From: an uncultured Deferribacteres bacterium
Lineage (GTDB): Bacteria > Zhuqueibacterota > JdFR-76 > DREG01
Assembly: GCA_913009825.1 (NCBI GenBank)
Contig: CAJVYQ010000012.1
Location: forward strand, 39,315-103,314
Length of the DNA: 64,000 nucleotides
Direction of reading: 5' to 3'
In this document: positions 16,035 through 26,009 of the stretch, one piece after another
Numbering within the stretch: position 1 is the first letter of the stretch
Layout: each line of letters starts with the position of its first letter
Position numbers and translations under genes: made by a program
Notes under the pieces: generated by a model
What the model was told of the DNA's origin: nothing
Database searches by the model: none
The model's input: only the letters and a program-made list of their open reading frames with translations

Positions 16035-18116
16035 ATGGTACACAGGTTAGAAATGGAATTGGGGGGAGAACAACTCATTATTGAAACCGGAAAAATGGCA
16101 AGGCAGGCTTCCGGTGCTGTAACGGTTCAATTTGGCGAAACAGTTGTATTTGCTTCTGCTGTTGCATCAGACAAACCGGTCAGTCAACGGGATTTTATGC
16201 CATTGCAGATTGAGTACAGGGAAAGAGCGTATGCCGCAGGTAAAATACCCGGTGGTTTTTTTAAGAGGGAAGGTAAACCCAGTGAAAAAGAGGTGGTTAG
16301 CGCCAGATTAACAGATCGACCCATCCGGCCTCTATTTCCTGAAGACTTTAGAAATGAAGTTCAGGTCATTATTTTCATTCTATCAGCAGATAAAGAACAT
16401 GATGCCGATATCTTGGGAACTATCGCTGCTTCTGCAGCTTTGTCTATTTCGGATATCCCATTTCTCGGCCCCATCGGCGCTGTTCGGATTGGAAGAATTG
16501 ACGGAGAATTTGTATTAAATCCAACGTTCCAACAACTGGAATCTTCAGACCTGGATGTTGTGGTTTCCGGCACGCGTGATTCAATTTTAATGGTCGAAGG
16601 CTGGAGCAATGAATTATCCGAAGAAGAAATGGTGGCCGCTTTAGGATTTGGCTCGAAGGAGATCACAAAACTTGTTGAATTACAAGATGAATTGGTAGAA
16701 AAAGCAGGCAAGCCCAAAATGGAATATATACCGGTAAAACCACCGGAAGAATTGGTTAAACTGATTGAAGAAAACTATTCCGACCGTATTGTAGAGATTC
16801 TTGAATTGAAAGATAAAGCGAATAGACAAAAAACATTCAATACCATCGTTGAAGATATCACAACCGATATGACTGAAAAATTTCCGGACGATCTTGGTTT
16901 TATAGTTCCTGCAACCGAGGATATTCTGAAAGGAAAAATGAGAAACCGGGTTTTGGCAACCTCGCAGAGAATAGACGGTCGCGGCCTTGGCGATATCCGG
17001 CCCATTGCATGTGAAGTGGGCCTGATCCCGCGGGCACATGGCTCGGCTCTTTTTACCAGAGGACAAACGCAAAGCCTCTCTGCCACAACGCTGGGAACCA
17101 AGGTGGACGAACAAAAAATAGAAGGAATCGATGGTGGATCCTGGAAACGATATATGCTTCATTATAATTTTCCGCCATTCAGTGTCGGTGAAGTTCGCTT
17201 TATTCGGGGTCCGGGCAGAAGAGAAATCGGCCATGGTCAATTAGCGGAACGTGCATTGAAGCCGCTCATTCCTTCGGAAGAAAAATTTCCATACACCATT
17301 CGCATTGTGTCCGATATTATGGAGTCTAACGGTTCATCGTCCATGGCCACTGTTTGTGCCGGCTCACTTTCCCTGATGGACGCAGGCGTGCCCATTCGTA
17401 CCAATGTCGCCGGCATTGCCATGGGGCTGATCAAAGAAGATAATCAGGTGGCTATCCTGACGGATATCATTGGCGATGAAGATCATTTGGGTGATATGGA
17501 TTTTAAAGTAGCGGGTACAACAGAGGGAATTACCGCTTTCCAGATGGATATTAAAATTCATGGCATTACTTTCGAAATTATCCGGGAAGCTTTGCAAAAC
17601 GCCAAAGCAGCAAGATTTCATATCCTTAAACTGATGAATGCAACCATTGATGCACCAAGAAGTGATATTTCTCCACATGCACCCAGAATCATGACTATTC
17701 AAATCCCGGTTGATTCCATCGGGTTGGTTATTGGACCCGGCGGCAAAAATATACGGGGAATCATCGAGGAAACCGGCGCAAGTATTGATATTGATGATAA
17801 CGGTGTTGTAACCATCGCTTCAGTGGGCGAAGAGGGAAGCCATGAAGCGCGGCGTATTATTGAAGAGATGACGGCTTCTCCTGAAGTTGGCAAAATCTAT
17901 AAGGGTAAGGTCAAGAAGATTACAAACTTCGGCGCCTTCGTGGAAATCATTCCCGGCAAAGAAGGGCTACTGCACATTTCCCAAATTGATAATCGCCGCA
18001 TCGAAAAGGTAGAGGATGTGTTGAAGGTTGGGGAAGAGGTAGAAGTTAAATTACTTGCAGTCGAAAATGGCGGGAAAATGAGATTAAGTAGAAAGGTTTT
18101 GTTGGAGAGAAAATAA
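16035..18116 (+). CDS. pnp: Polyribonucleotide nucleotidyltransferase (PNPase)
   Basis: 693 residues. It has two RNase PH domains (residues ~5-215 and ~300-530, with the phosphorolytic-site region EIGHGQLAERAL and the STMATVCAGSLS-like block SSSMATVCAGSLSLMDAGVP), then a KH domain (GLVIGPGGKNIRGI, about 560) and an S1 domain (GKVKKITNFGAFVEIIPGKE, about 620). It degrades mRNA 3'-5' phosphorolytically. Complete, normal length. Confidence 0.97.
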   Translation: MVHRLEMELGGEQLIIETGKMARQASGAVTVQFGETVVFASAVASDKPVSQRDFMPLQIEYRERAYAAGKIPGGFFKREGKPSEKEVVSARLTDRPIRPLFPEDFRNEVQVIIFILSADKEHDADILGTIAASAALSISDIPFLGPIGAVRIGRIDGEFVLNPTFQQLESSDLDVVVSGTRDSILMVEGWSNELSEEEMVAALGFGSKEITKLVELQDELVEKAGKPKMEYIPVKPPEELVKLIEENYSDRIVEILELKDKANRQKTFNTIVEDITTDMTEKFPDDLGFIVPATEDILKGKMRNRVLATSQRIDGRGLGDIRPIACEVGLIPRAHGSALFTRGQTQSLSATTLGTKVDEQKIEGIDGGSWKRYMLHYNFPPFSVGEVRFIRGPGRREIGHGQLAERALKPLIPSEEKFPYTIRIVSDIMESNGSSSMATVCAGSLSLMDAGVPIRTNVAGIAMGLIKEDNQVAILTDIIGDEDHLGDMDFKVAGTTEGITAFQMDIKIHGITFEIIREALQNAKAARFHILKLMNATIDAPRSDISPHAPRIMTIQIPVDSIGLVIGPGGKNIRGIIEETGASIDIDDNGVVTIASVGEEGSHEARRIIEEMTASPEVGKIYKGKVKKITNFGAFVEIIPGKEGLLHISQIDNRRIEKVEDVLKVGEEVEVKLLAVENGGKMRLSRKVLLERK

Positions 18117-18148
18117 CGTAGCAATGAACTCCGACAACATTTGTTTGA

Positions 18149-19387
18149 ATGACAAAAGACTTTCTCTACAATAAAACTACATTGAATAATGGCCTGCGAG
18201 TTGTAACTGAAAAGATCCCTTATGTCCATTCGGTCTCAATCGGTTTATGGATTTTAAGCGGAACTATCGATGAAACCCGTGAAAACAATGGTGTGGCTCA
18301 TTTTCTTGAGCACATGGTTTTCAAAGGTACCGAATCCCGCAGCGCTTTCGAGATAGCCGATTCCCTGGAAGCATTAGGCGGACATCTGAATGCCTTCACC
18401 GGCAAAGAGATTACCTGCTATTATGCGCACATTTTGGATGAGAATATCGATCTTGCCGTCGATATTCTCACCGATTTAATCATGAACCCCGGTTTGTCGG
18501 AAGAAGATATCAGCAAAGAAAAGCAGGTAGTATTAGAGGAAATTAATGAGCTGAAAGATTCACCGGACGAATTAGTGCAGGAATACTTCATTCAATCGCT
18601 GTACGAACCCCATCCGATAAGTTTCTCAACCCTTGGGACAAAAATATCTGTTAATTCATTGACACGCAAAAATATTCTTGATTTTCTGAAATTAAATTAT
18701 ACGGCTGATCGCATTGTAGTAGCCGCTGCAGGAAATCTGAAACATGAGAAAATTGTCGAGCTGAGCCGAAAATTCCTGCAGAAACTTCCTGTTTCATCCA
18801 AGAGGAATTCAAGTTCGCTGCCGGAAGAAAATCAGATCACCAAAAGAATATCAAACAATTTTCAGCAAGCTCATATCTGTATGGGGAGGCGTAGCTTTTC
18901 CTATTCTGATCAACGTCGTTATCCCATGCTGCTATTGAATACTATTTTGGGATTTGGCATGAGCTCCAAATTATTTCAAAATATCAGAGAAAAACACGGT
19001 CTTGCTTATTCCATCTATTCTTTTGCCGATTTTCTGAAGAATACCGGCGTTTTTGGCATTTATCTTGGCACCGACAAGGATAAAATTGATAAGGCTATTG
19101 AACTTGTCGAGTTTGAATTGGATGCGTTTAAATGTAATCCGGTCGGAGAAGAAGAATTGATAAAGAAAAAGAACCAATTGAAGGGTAATTTACTCCTTGG
19201 TCTGGAAAGTACTTCCAACCGGATGAACCGTCTGGCCAAAACAGAGATTAATTACAACCGATTTTTCTCAATCAATTCTATTATTACTGCAATCGATTCG
19301 GTTACTATTGATCAGATATACGATATCTCCTGCTGGCTTTTCGAAGAAGGGAAATTAAGCAAATTTATTTTGGAACCGGCCGGCTGA
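18149..19387 (+). CDS. M16 family zinc metallopeptidase
   Basis: 412 residues. The inverted zinc motif HFLEHMVFKGT (HxxEH, about residues 51-61) and the downstream Glu in the KEKQVVLEEINELKDSP helix form the M16 active site. The second half is the inactive M16_C-type domain. No signal peptide is visible, so it is probably cytoplasmic like the bacterial homologues of the mitochondrial processing peptidase often encoded after pnp. The substrate is unknown. Distance to pnp is 32 bp. Confidence 0.92.
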   Translation: MTKDFLYNKTTLNNGLRVVTEKIPYVHSVSIGLWILSGTIDETRENNGVAHFLEHMVFKGTESRSAFEIADSLEALGGHLNAFTGKEITCYYAHILDENIDLAVDILTDLIMNPGLSEEDISKEKQVVLEEINELKDSPDELVQEYFIQSLYEPHPISFSTLGTKISVNSLTRKNILDFLKLNYTADRIVVAAAGNLKHEKIVELSRKFLQKLPVSSKRNSSSLPEENQITKRISNNFQQAHICMGRRSFSYSDQRRYPMLLLNTILGFGMSSKLFQNIREKHGLAYSIYSFADFLKNTGVFGIYLGTDKDKIDKAIELVEFELDAFKCNPVGEEELIKKKNQLKGNLLLGLESTSNRMNRLAKTEINYNRFFSINSIITAIDSVTIDQIYDISCWLFEEGKLSKFILEPAG

Positions 19388-19406
19388 AAATCCCACTACC
19401 ATAATT

Positions 19407-20213
19407 ATGACAAATTCGATTTCGAATATCAACCCGGTTATTTTAGGATACCATCATGTGTGCAACCACATATATCCTTCTATCACCAGGGCTACCGTTA
19501 AGCAATTTTTAAAACAGGTACAATATTTAAAAACACATCATTACAGTATTTCTGTTTTATCTGAACTACTACTTGATAATCAATCGATAAACAAAAACAG
19601 CATATTCTTAACATTTGATGATGCGTTATCCTGCCTATATGAGAATATGATCGAGCTATTATTGGCCCGGGAGATGAAAGGAACTATTTTCGTTATTACA
19701 AAATATGCGGGGAAAGAAACTCATTGGGATTATTACAAATCATCCAAATGCAGCCAACTGAATTGGCGGCAATTGCAGGAGATCGCCAACGCCGGATTTG
19801 AGATTGGCAGCCATTCCCATACTCACATCGATTTAAATTCTGTGACTCATAAGGAAGTGAAATTTGAAATGGAGTACTCAAAAAAAATAATAGAAGATAA
19901 ATTGGGCCGGCCTGTTCATTTCTTTTCCTACCCGTTTGGCAGGTTTAACCATGAGTTAACCGACATTTGCCGGGAAACCGGATACAAGGGAGCAATCACG
20001 ATGAAACCGAAAATATCCCGACAAAATATATTCCAATTACCCAGATCCGCCGTCTACCTGTTCGATACGTTGACACAGTTCAAAGCAAAATTAAATCAAT
20101 CAGTTATGGAACAGAAAAAATTAGAATTCATCAACTTTTTTTCTCTGGGAACCATCATTATAAAAAATTTCCGGAAAAATAATGGTTCCAATAAAAATTT
20201 CTTGCAATTTTAA
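19407..20213 (+). CDS. Polysaccharide deacetylase family protein
   Basis: 268 residues with a NodB-homology domain. FLTFDDALSCLYENM (about residues 72-86) holds the catalytic/metal Asp pair, SHSHTHIDL (about 134-142) the metal-binding histidines, and SYPFGRFN the third motif. Such enzymes remove acetyl groups from N-acetylated sugars of peptidoglycan or exopolysaccharide. No clear signal peptide is seen; the start VILGYHHVCNHIYPS is typical of the catalytic domain itself. It lies 20 bp after the M16 gene. Confidence 0.88.
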   Translation: MTNSISNINPVILGYHHVCNHIYPSITRATVKQFLKQVQYLKTHHYSISVLSELLLDNQSINKNSIFLTFDDALSCLYENMIELLLAREMKGTIFVITKYAGKETHWDYYKSSKCSQLNWRQLQEIANAGFEIGSHSHTHIDLNSVTHKEVKFEMEYSKKIIEDKLGRPVHFFSYPFGRFNHELTDICRETGYKGAITMKPKISRQNIFQLPRSAVYLFDTLTQFKAKLNQSVMEQKKLEFINFFSLGTIIIKNFRKNNGSNKNFLQF

Positions 20214-20257
20214 GAAAATATGCTTAATATAAAATATTATATTAATTGGGGTTATAT

Positions 20258-20622
20258 ATGCAAAATAAACCCATTAAAAAGCTGTACTATTCGATCAGCG
20301 ACGTTAGTAAGATTGCAGATGTAAAGCAGCATGTTCTGCGCTACTGGGAAAACCAATTTGATGAATTACGTCCAACGAAGAATAGGGCAGGGAACAGGAT
20401 CTACCGGCTGAGAGAAGTTAAACTGGTTTTTTTGATTAAGCGTTTGCTGTATCAGGAAAAATTTACCATAGAAGGTGCAAAAAAGCAGTTGAAAACTAGG
20501 CTAAAAAATGATGCCGATTTAGATACAATCAAGGTGGAAGCTCCAAAAGACGATGTGAAAGAAATGGTTCAATCTTTGAAATATGATATTTGGGAATTGA
20601 AAAAGATCATTTTTAGCGAAGT

Positions 20623-20632
<10 letters not shown>
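20258..20632 (+). CDS. MerR family transcriptional regulator
   Basis: 124 residues. The N-terminal winged HTH starts KKLYYSISDVSKIADVKQHV and continues LRYWENQFDELRPTKNRAGN. The following RIYRLREVKLVFLIKRLLYQ segment matches MerR proteins of the short, cofactor-free kind. There is no effector domain; the C-terminus is a short helix that may pair in a dimer. The ATG at 20258 follows GGGG. The final codons and stop run into the 5' end of tRNA-Pro (20623-20697), so the two features overlap by 10 bases. Target genes unknown. Confidence 0.85.
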
Positions 20633-20700
<68 letters not shown>

Positions 20701-20703
20701 GTA

Positions 20704-20734
20704 AAAGCCTGTGACAAAAGTTACAGGCTTTTTT
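20704..20734 (+). terminator. Intrinsic terminator after tRNA-Pro(GGG)
   Basis: AAAGCCTGT (20704-20712) pairs with ACAGGCTTT (20723-20731), extended inward by three further pairs to an AAAA loop, and a T run follows. It ends the MerR-tRNA transcript. Confidence 0.8.
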
Positions 20735-20911
20735 ATGTTTATTCCCGGAATTATTTTTACAATTTTTGGAAACTATTGAAGAAAGCAACCTTTTTGTACA
20801 AGGCTACATTCTTTTTATTTGTGAGTGGAATTTGTCATCCTGATTACTTTTTGTATTGATTTTCAAAAAAAATAATATTAAATTTACCGACATTTAATTT
20901 TGCAGTAAATT

Positions 20912-21619
20912 ATGAAAAATGCAGGGAAGCAAATTCAGAATAGGAACGATTTTTTAGTTATCATCCCTGCTTATAATGAAGAAGAAAATATAGAAAGTAC
21001 GCTTCGACGTGTTTTAGCTGTTGTTAAAGAACCCGGAAAAATTGTTGTTGTAGATGACGGCTCAACGGACGGTACTGTTCAAATAGTAAAAAAATTTGAT
21101 CTTGTTCTTTTAAAACACTGCCAAAATAAAGGGAAGGGAGCCGCAATAAAAACCGGTTTTGATTTTGCCATCAGATGCAAGAAACCCTTCGTATTTACTT
21201 TAGACGCTGATGCGCAGCATGATCCGGCATTCATCCCTGTTTTTTTGAAAAAGGGCGGGGAAGAGCAGGATATTGTTATCGGTACGAGAAAGATTCGAAC
21301 CCATCTGATGCCTTTAGACCGGTATGCAAGCAATCAAATCACCAGCCTGGTTATTTCGCTTTTAGGCGGAGCTCGGATTAAAGATTCGCAGTGTGGTTAC
21401 CGATTCATTAAATTAGATTTGTTGAAGAAAATTCATCTGAAAACAGATCATTTTGAGATGGAAAGTGAACTGTTGCTTAAATATCTTCTCTGCGGCGCGA
21501 GAATAAGTCAGGTTCCGGTTTCGACGATCTATTCCGGTGAATCCAGTTCAATTCGGCGCGGTTTGGATACATTCCGTTTTATTTTGATGATTGGGAAGAC
21601 GATTTTACATGGATGCTGA
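20912..21619 (+). CDS. Family 2 glycosyltransferase (dolichol-phosphate mannosyltransferase-like)
   Basis: 235 residues, GT-A fold. VIIPAYNEEENIESTLRRVL starts the nucleotide-sugar domain, VVDDGSTDGTVQIVKKF follows, LDADAQHDP (about residues 98-106) carries the DxD metal-binding motif, and DSQCGYRFIKLDLLKKI with MESELLLKYLLCGARISQVP completes the family pattern. It transfers a sugar from a nucleotide donor, probably to a polyprenyl-phosphate. No membrane anchor is present. The 3' end overlaps the start of the export-protein gene by 11 bases. Confidence 0.9.
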   Translation: MKNAGKQIQNRNDFLVIIPAYNEEENIESTLRRVLAVVKEPGKIVVVDDGSTDGTVQIVKKFDLVLLKHCQNKGKGAAIKTGFDFAIRCKKPFVFTLDADAQHDPAFIPVFLKKGGEEQDIVIGTRKIRTHLMPLDRYASNQITSLVISLLGGARIKDSQCGYRFIKLDLLKKIHLKTDHFEMESELLLKYLLCGARISQVPVSTIYSGESSSIRRGLDTFRFILMIGKTILHGC

Positions 21620-22109
21620 ACAGGTTGCACAAATTTTTAATTTCTTACCCAAAGAAATAACCACACTTCTTTTGGCGATGCTCCCCATTTTAGAACTGCG
21701 GGGCGCCATCCCCTGGGCGTTGGCAGGCCCGCCGTTCGGCGGTGGATTGGATTGGCAAAGTGCCTATCTTTTTGCGGTGATTGGAAATTTTATACCTGTG
21801 ATTCCGATCCTGTTATTGCTGGAACCGGTATCCAATCGTTTAAGAAAAATACGGTTGTTCGATCGTTTTTTTGAGTGGCTTTTTAAACGCACCCGGAAAA
21901 GGGGGAAAATGATCGAAAAATATGAAATGCTTGGTTTGATGTTGTTTGTGGGGATTCCGCTACCTGTAACCGGGGCATGGACGGGCGCAGTGGCTGCCTT
22001 TATCTTCGGCGTTCGTTTTTTTCAATCGGTAACATCTATAATTTTGGGAATTTGTATTTCGGGAGTGATTGTAACACTTGCATCTTTGGGTATAATTGCT
22101 ATATTTTAA
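21609..22109 (+). CDS. COG2426-type small multidrug export protein
   Basis: 166 residues with about four to five membrane segments. LLLAMLPILELRGAIPWALA near the start and MLGLMLFVGIPLPVTGAWTG (about residues 105-124) are the repeated signature of the Sm_multidrug_ex family (PF06695). Transport function is only predicted for this family. The ATG at 21609 lies inside the end of the glycosyltransferase gene; a TTG 18 bases upstream is possible. It ends 6 bases before tRNA-Pro(CGG). Confidence 0.85.
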   Translation: MDAEQVAQIFNFLPKEITTLLLAMLPILELRGAIPWALAGPPFGGGLDWQSAYLFAVIGNFIPVIPILLLLEPVSNRLRKIRLFDRFFEWLFKRTRKRGKMIEKYEMLGLMLFVGIPLPVTGAWTGAVAAFIFGVRFFQSVTSIILGICISGVIVTLASLGIIAIF

Positions 22110-22115
22110 CAGAAT

Positions 22116-22191
<76 letters not shown>

Positions 22192-22200
22192 ATTTAAAAA

Positions 22201-22228
22201 AAGCTGAGGATTTTTCTTCAGCTTTTTT
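22201..22228 (+). terminator. Intrinsic terminator after tRNA-Pro(CGG)
   Basis: AAGCTGAGGA pairs with TCTTCAGCTT (one mismatch) around a T-rich loop, followed by a T run. It separates the tRNA from leuS, whose ATG is at 22263. Confidence 0.7.
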
Positions 22229-22262
22229 CTTATGAACAACTTTATAACCGAGTGAGGAAGGA

Positions 22263-24707
22263 ATGAGTCAATATCCGTTTGAAGAGATCGAGCAGAAGTG
22301 GAAAAAATATTGGGATGAATCTAAAATATATCAAATCGATCTTAACGATGTGGCAAAGAAATTATACGCATTAGTCATGTTTATTTATCCGTCGGGTGAC
22401 CGGCTTCATATCGGGCATTGGTACAATTACGGGCCGACAGATACATGGGCCCGCTTTAAAAAAATGCAGGGCTACAATGTGCTCGAACCTATCGGATATG
22501 ATGCGTTTGGTCTCCCTGCCGAAAATTTTGCTATCAAAAAAGGAGTACATCCGGCCGAAAGTACGGCAGAGAATATCAAAAAAATACGCGGGCAATTAAA
22601 ATCCATTGGCGCCATGTATGACTGGAGCAAAGAAATTGATACAAGCTCGCCCGAATATTACAAATGGACGCAATGGTTATTCCTGCAGCTTTATAAACAC
22701 GGCCTGGCATATCGCAAAAAAGCACCGGTAAACTGGTGTCCCGGTTGCAATACGGTTCTGGCCAATGAACAGGTTATCGACGGCCATTGCGAGCGCTGTG
22801 ATACAGAAGTTACCCGCAAAGATCTGAAGCAATGGTTTTTCAAAATTACCGATTATGCCGACCGTTTGTTAGCGGATCATAAAAAAATCGATTGGCCGGA
22901 AAAAACCATTGCCATGCAGAAAAACTGGATCGGCAGAAGTGAGGGTGCACTGATCAAATTCAGGATTACCGAAACGGATGATCAGATTGAAGTGTTTACC
23001 ACCCGGCCGGATACACTTTTTGGTGTAACATATATGGTATTGGCGCCGGAACATCCCCTAGTGGAAAAAATCACAACGGATGAGCAAAAAAGAGATGTCT
23101 ATACTTATGTTAAGAAAACAAGAAAACAATCCGAAATTGAGCGAACCTCAACGGGTGTGGAAAAAACCGGCGTTTTCACCGGCGCGTATGCCGTCAATCC
23201 GGTGAATGATGAAAAAGTACCTATTTGGATTGCGGATTATGTACTGCTTAGCTATGGCACCGGTGCGGTGATGGCGGTTCCTGCTCACGACCAACGGGAT
23301 TTTGAATTTGCCCGCAAATACAAACTTGAGATTCGTATAGTAATCTCTCCGGATGGACTTGAGCTAAAAGATGAATTGACAGAGGCTTTGTCCGAACCGG
23401 GTGTTATGATTCATTCCGGTCGGTTTAACGGATTGCCTGTAAAAGAAGGAATAAAAAAGGTGACAAACTTTTTAAGAACCAATGGAGTAGGGAAGGAGCA
23501 TGTGACATACAAATTGCGTGACTGGCTCATTTCCCGCCAACGCTATTGGGGCGCACCTATTCCGATTGTTTATTGTGGCAAATGCGGGGAATTGCCTGTG
23601 GATGAAAGAGAACTGCCCGTTAACTTACCGGAAGAAGTGGATTTCTCCGGTAAAGGTAAATCCCCTTTATCAACTGCGTCTGAATTTGTCCATACAAAAT
23701 GTCCCAATTGTGGTGGACCAGCGGTGAGAGAAGTGGATACCATGGATACTTTTGTTTGCTCCTCGTGGTATTTCCTGCGCTATTTGAGCCCTCATAAAGA
23801 TGATCGGCCGTGGGATAGGAATTTGGCGGACAAATGGCTTCCGGTTGACCAATATGTGGGCGGCGCGGAACATGCCGTGATGCATCTGCTTTATGCCCGG
23901 TTTGTAACGAAAGCGTTATACGATATGAAACTCATTGGGTTTGACGAACCGTTTAAAAAATTAATTCATCAGGGGACCATAACCAACAAAGGGGCCAAGA
24001 TGTCAAAATCCCGGGGAAATGTTGTCAACCCGGATCATTTTATCAAAAAATATGGCTCGGATACATTTAGAATGTACATGATGTTTATGGGTTCGTACGA
24101 GGACGGGGGAGACTGGAGCGATGAAGGGATTACAGGAATAGCACGCTTTTTGAATCGAATCTGGCGTTTAGTTAATGGGTATAAACATATAAATATCCAG
24201 AGTAATGATGAATCTAACTCAATGAACGTCAAAAGAATACAGCATTATACAGTCAAAGAAGTTACAAATGATCTTGAGCGATTCCATTTTAATACGGCAA
24301 TCAGTCGTCTGATGGAGTTTTATAATGAAATTAATAATTACAGATCTAGAAATAAACAGAATCAAGCTGTCATCAAAGAGGCAATTAAAACCATTGTAAT
24401 TTTGCTGGCGCCATTTGCGCCGCATATTGCTGAGGAGTTATGGGAAAAATTGGGAAATAAACCGAGTATCTTTCAATTAGATTGGCCGGTTTACGAAGAA
24501 TCACTATTAAAACAAGAGACGGTGAAAGTGGTTATTCAAGTTAATGGCAAATTAAGAGATCAAATTCAGGTCGATGCAAATATTTCCGATGATGATTTAA
24601 TCGCTAAAGCGGTGACAGCGGATAAAATACAAAAATATACCAACGGCAAGAACATTTTGAAAAAAATCATTGTGCCGAAAAAATTAGTTAATTTTGTTAT
24701 AAAATAA
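22263..24707 (+). CDS. leuS: Leucyl-tRNA synthetase
   Basis: 814 residues, a complete bacterial-type LeuRS. The class I signature HIGHW is at about residue 45 (PSGDRLHIGHWYNYGPTDT) and KMSKSRGN at about 580. The CP1 editing domain has TTRPDTLFGVTYMVLAPEHP, the zinc-ribbon cysteine cluster is near 160-180 (CPGCN, CERC), and the C-terminal anticodon-binding and VIQVNGKLRDQI segments are present. GAGGAAGGA lies just before the ATG. Confidence 0.97.
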   Translation: MSQYPFEEIEQKWKKYWDESKIYQIDLNDVAKKLYALVMFIYPSGDRLHIGHWYNYGPTDTWARFKKMQGYNVLEPIGYDAFGLPAENFAIKKGVHPAESTAENIKKIRGQLKSIGAMYDWSKEIDTSSPEYYKWTQWLFLQLYKHGLAYRKKAPVNWCPGCNTVLANEQVIDGHCERCDTEVTRKDLKQWFFKITDYADRLLADHKKIDWPEKTIAMQKNWIGRSEGALIKFRITETDDQIEVFTTRPDTLFGVTYMVLAPEHPLVEKITTDEQKRDVYTYVKKTRKQSEIERTSTGVEKTGVFTGAYAVNPVNDEKVPIWIADYVLLSYGTGAVMAVPAHDQRDFEFARKYKLEIRIVISPDGLELKDELTEALSEPGVMIHSGRFNGLPVKEGIKKVTNFLRTNGVGKEHVTYKLRDWLISRQRYWGAPIPIVYCGKCGELPVDERELPVNLPEEVDFSGKGKSPLSTASEFVHTKCPNCGGPAVREVDTMDTFVCSSWYFLRYLSPHKDDRPWDRNLADKWLPVDQYVGGAEHAVMHLLYARFVTKALYDMKLIGFDEPFKKLIHQGTITNKGAKMSKSRGNVVNPDHFIKKYGSDTFRMYMMFMGSYEDGGDWSDEGITGIARFLNRIWRLVNGYKHINIQSNDESNSMNVKRIQHYTVKEVTNDLERFHFNTAISRLMEFYNEINNYRSRNKQNQAVIKEAIKTIVILLAPFAPHIAEELWEKLGNKPSIFQLDWPVYEESLLKQETVKVVIQVNGKLRDQIQVDANISDDDLIAKAVTADKIQKYTNGKNILKKIIVPKKLVNFVIK

Positions 24708-24863
24708 AGAAGGGGAAGCCTTTTTGTGAACAAATCAAGATTAAGAATTTACAATTGATTTTGACAGTAGGGGGTGATTTCAATTGTTATTATACATAAT
24801 ATATCTTATACGACAAATAAACAGGTTGGAGATTATGTGCTGCCATTGCTTCTTATTTTATAT

Positions 24864-26009
24864 TTAATAAGGTGTGTTTATCCGGAGTGCTTCTGCTTTT
24901 TCTCTCAGAGGCGTTTCTAAGGGATATTCTTTGATGAATTGCAAATGAATTTTAGCCAGATTTGCATCACCCCTATCGATCAATATTTTAGCTAATTCAC
25001 ATCGGGCCGATATGTTGTTTCTATCATATTTAACCGCTTTCCCCAGCTCTTTTTCCGCTTTTTCAGGCTCTCCCATCTTAAGCAAATTTTTTCCGTACAA
25101 ATAGCAAACAACTGCGTCTTCTTTGCCTAATTCTTTGCTTCTGGCCAAAATTTCCAGTACATCTTTCGGCTTACCGATTTTATCTAATAAAATGGCTAAT
25201 TCTTTGTAATACAGTCCATATTTTGGATTATTGAGAATTGCTCTCTTAAATGAAAAAAAAGAATCTTTTAATTTATTCGTCCGTAATTGACCCTGGGCCA
25301 ACAAAAAATTTACCAAATGGTCTTTGGGGCGACTTACTAAATAAGTAGCAAATTTTTCTGTAGCATCGTTGTAATAACCGGCAATGAGACTTTTGTAACC
25401 CATAACATACAACTGTTCCAGGTCTTTTTCATCTTTTCCGGCACCTTCACTCAATAATAATGCTTTTTTGGCGTAATTACCCAACGGTCCGTTGGGATCC
25501 AACTCAATGACTTTCTTAAAACTAATATTTGCTTTTACGTTCTGTTCCGTGATAGAATAGATTTTGGCTAAACCGAGATGCGCCCGTTTTTCACCGGGAT
25601 ATTCTTCAATCACTTTTTCAAACATTTTAATAGCGTCATCGAAATTTTTTTTGATGCTGTAAATAGCACCAAGATTAAGATAGGCCAATTTTTGTTTCGG
25701 ATTGATCTCAATACTTTTCTGGATGAACTCTTCTGCAATGTCAAATTTGCGTAATTTTAAATAGGCTGTGCCGATAATCAACATGGCTTTGTAATGACCG
25801 GGAGAAAGTTCCAGCAAATTGTTTAAAAATTCCAGAGACTCTTCGTACTTTTTCAGTTCGAAATTGATAATTCCCATGCTGTAAAGTACTTCAATTTCCT
25901 GCGGATTAACTGACAAAGCCTTCTGCCATAATTGAATGGCCTCGATAAATTTTCTCTCTTTGTAATAAGAGATCGCCTTATTATGAATATTTTTGATTTC
26001 TTCGTTCAT
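24864..26009 (-). CDS. Tetratricopeptide-repeat protein
   Basis: 381 residues made almost wholly of TPR units (about ten), for example YYKERKFIEAIQLWQKALSV, ALLIDPQE-like spacing, KYEESLEFLNNLLELSPGHY and KLRKFDIAEEFIQKSIEINP. There is no signal peptide, so it is probably a cytoplasmic protein-protein scaffold. The ATG overlaps the proS stop (ATGA), so the two are translationally coupled. Function unknown. Confidence 0.85.
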   Translation of the reverse strand: MNEEIKNIHNKAISYYKERKFIEAIQLWQKALSVNPQEIEVLYSMGIINFELKKYEESLEFLNNLLELSPGHYKAMLIIGTAYLKLRKFDIAEEFIQKSIEINPKQKLAYLNLGAIYSIKKNFDDAIKMFEKVIEEYPGEKRAHLGLAKIYSITEQNVKANISFKKVIELDPNGPLGNYAKKALLLSEGAGKDEKDLEQLYVMGYKSLIAGYYNDATEKFATYLVSRPKDHLVNFLLAQGQLRTNKLKDSFFSFKRAILNNPKYGLYYKELAILLDKIGKPKDVLEILARSKELGKEDAVVCYLYGKNLLKMGEPEKAEKELGKAVKYDRNNISARCELAKILIDRGDANLAKIHLQFIKEYPLETPLREKAEALRINTPY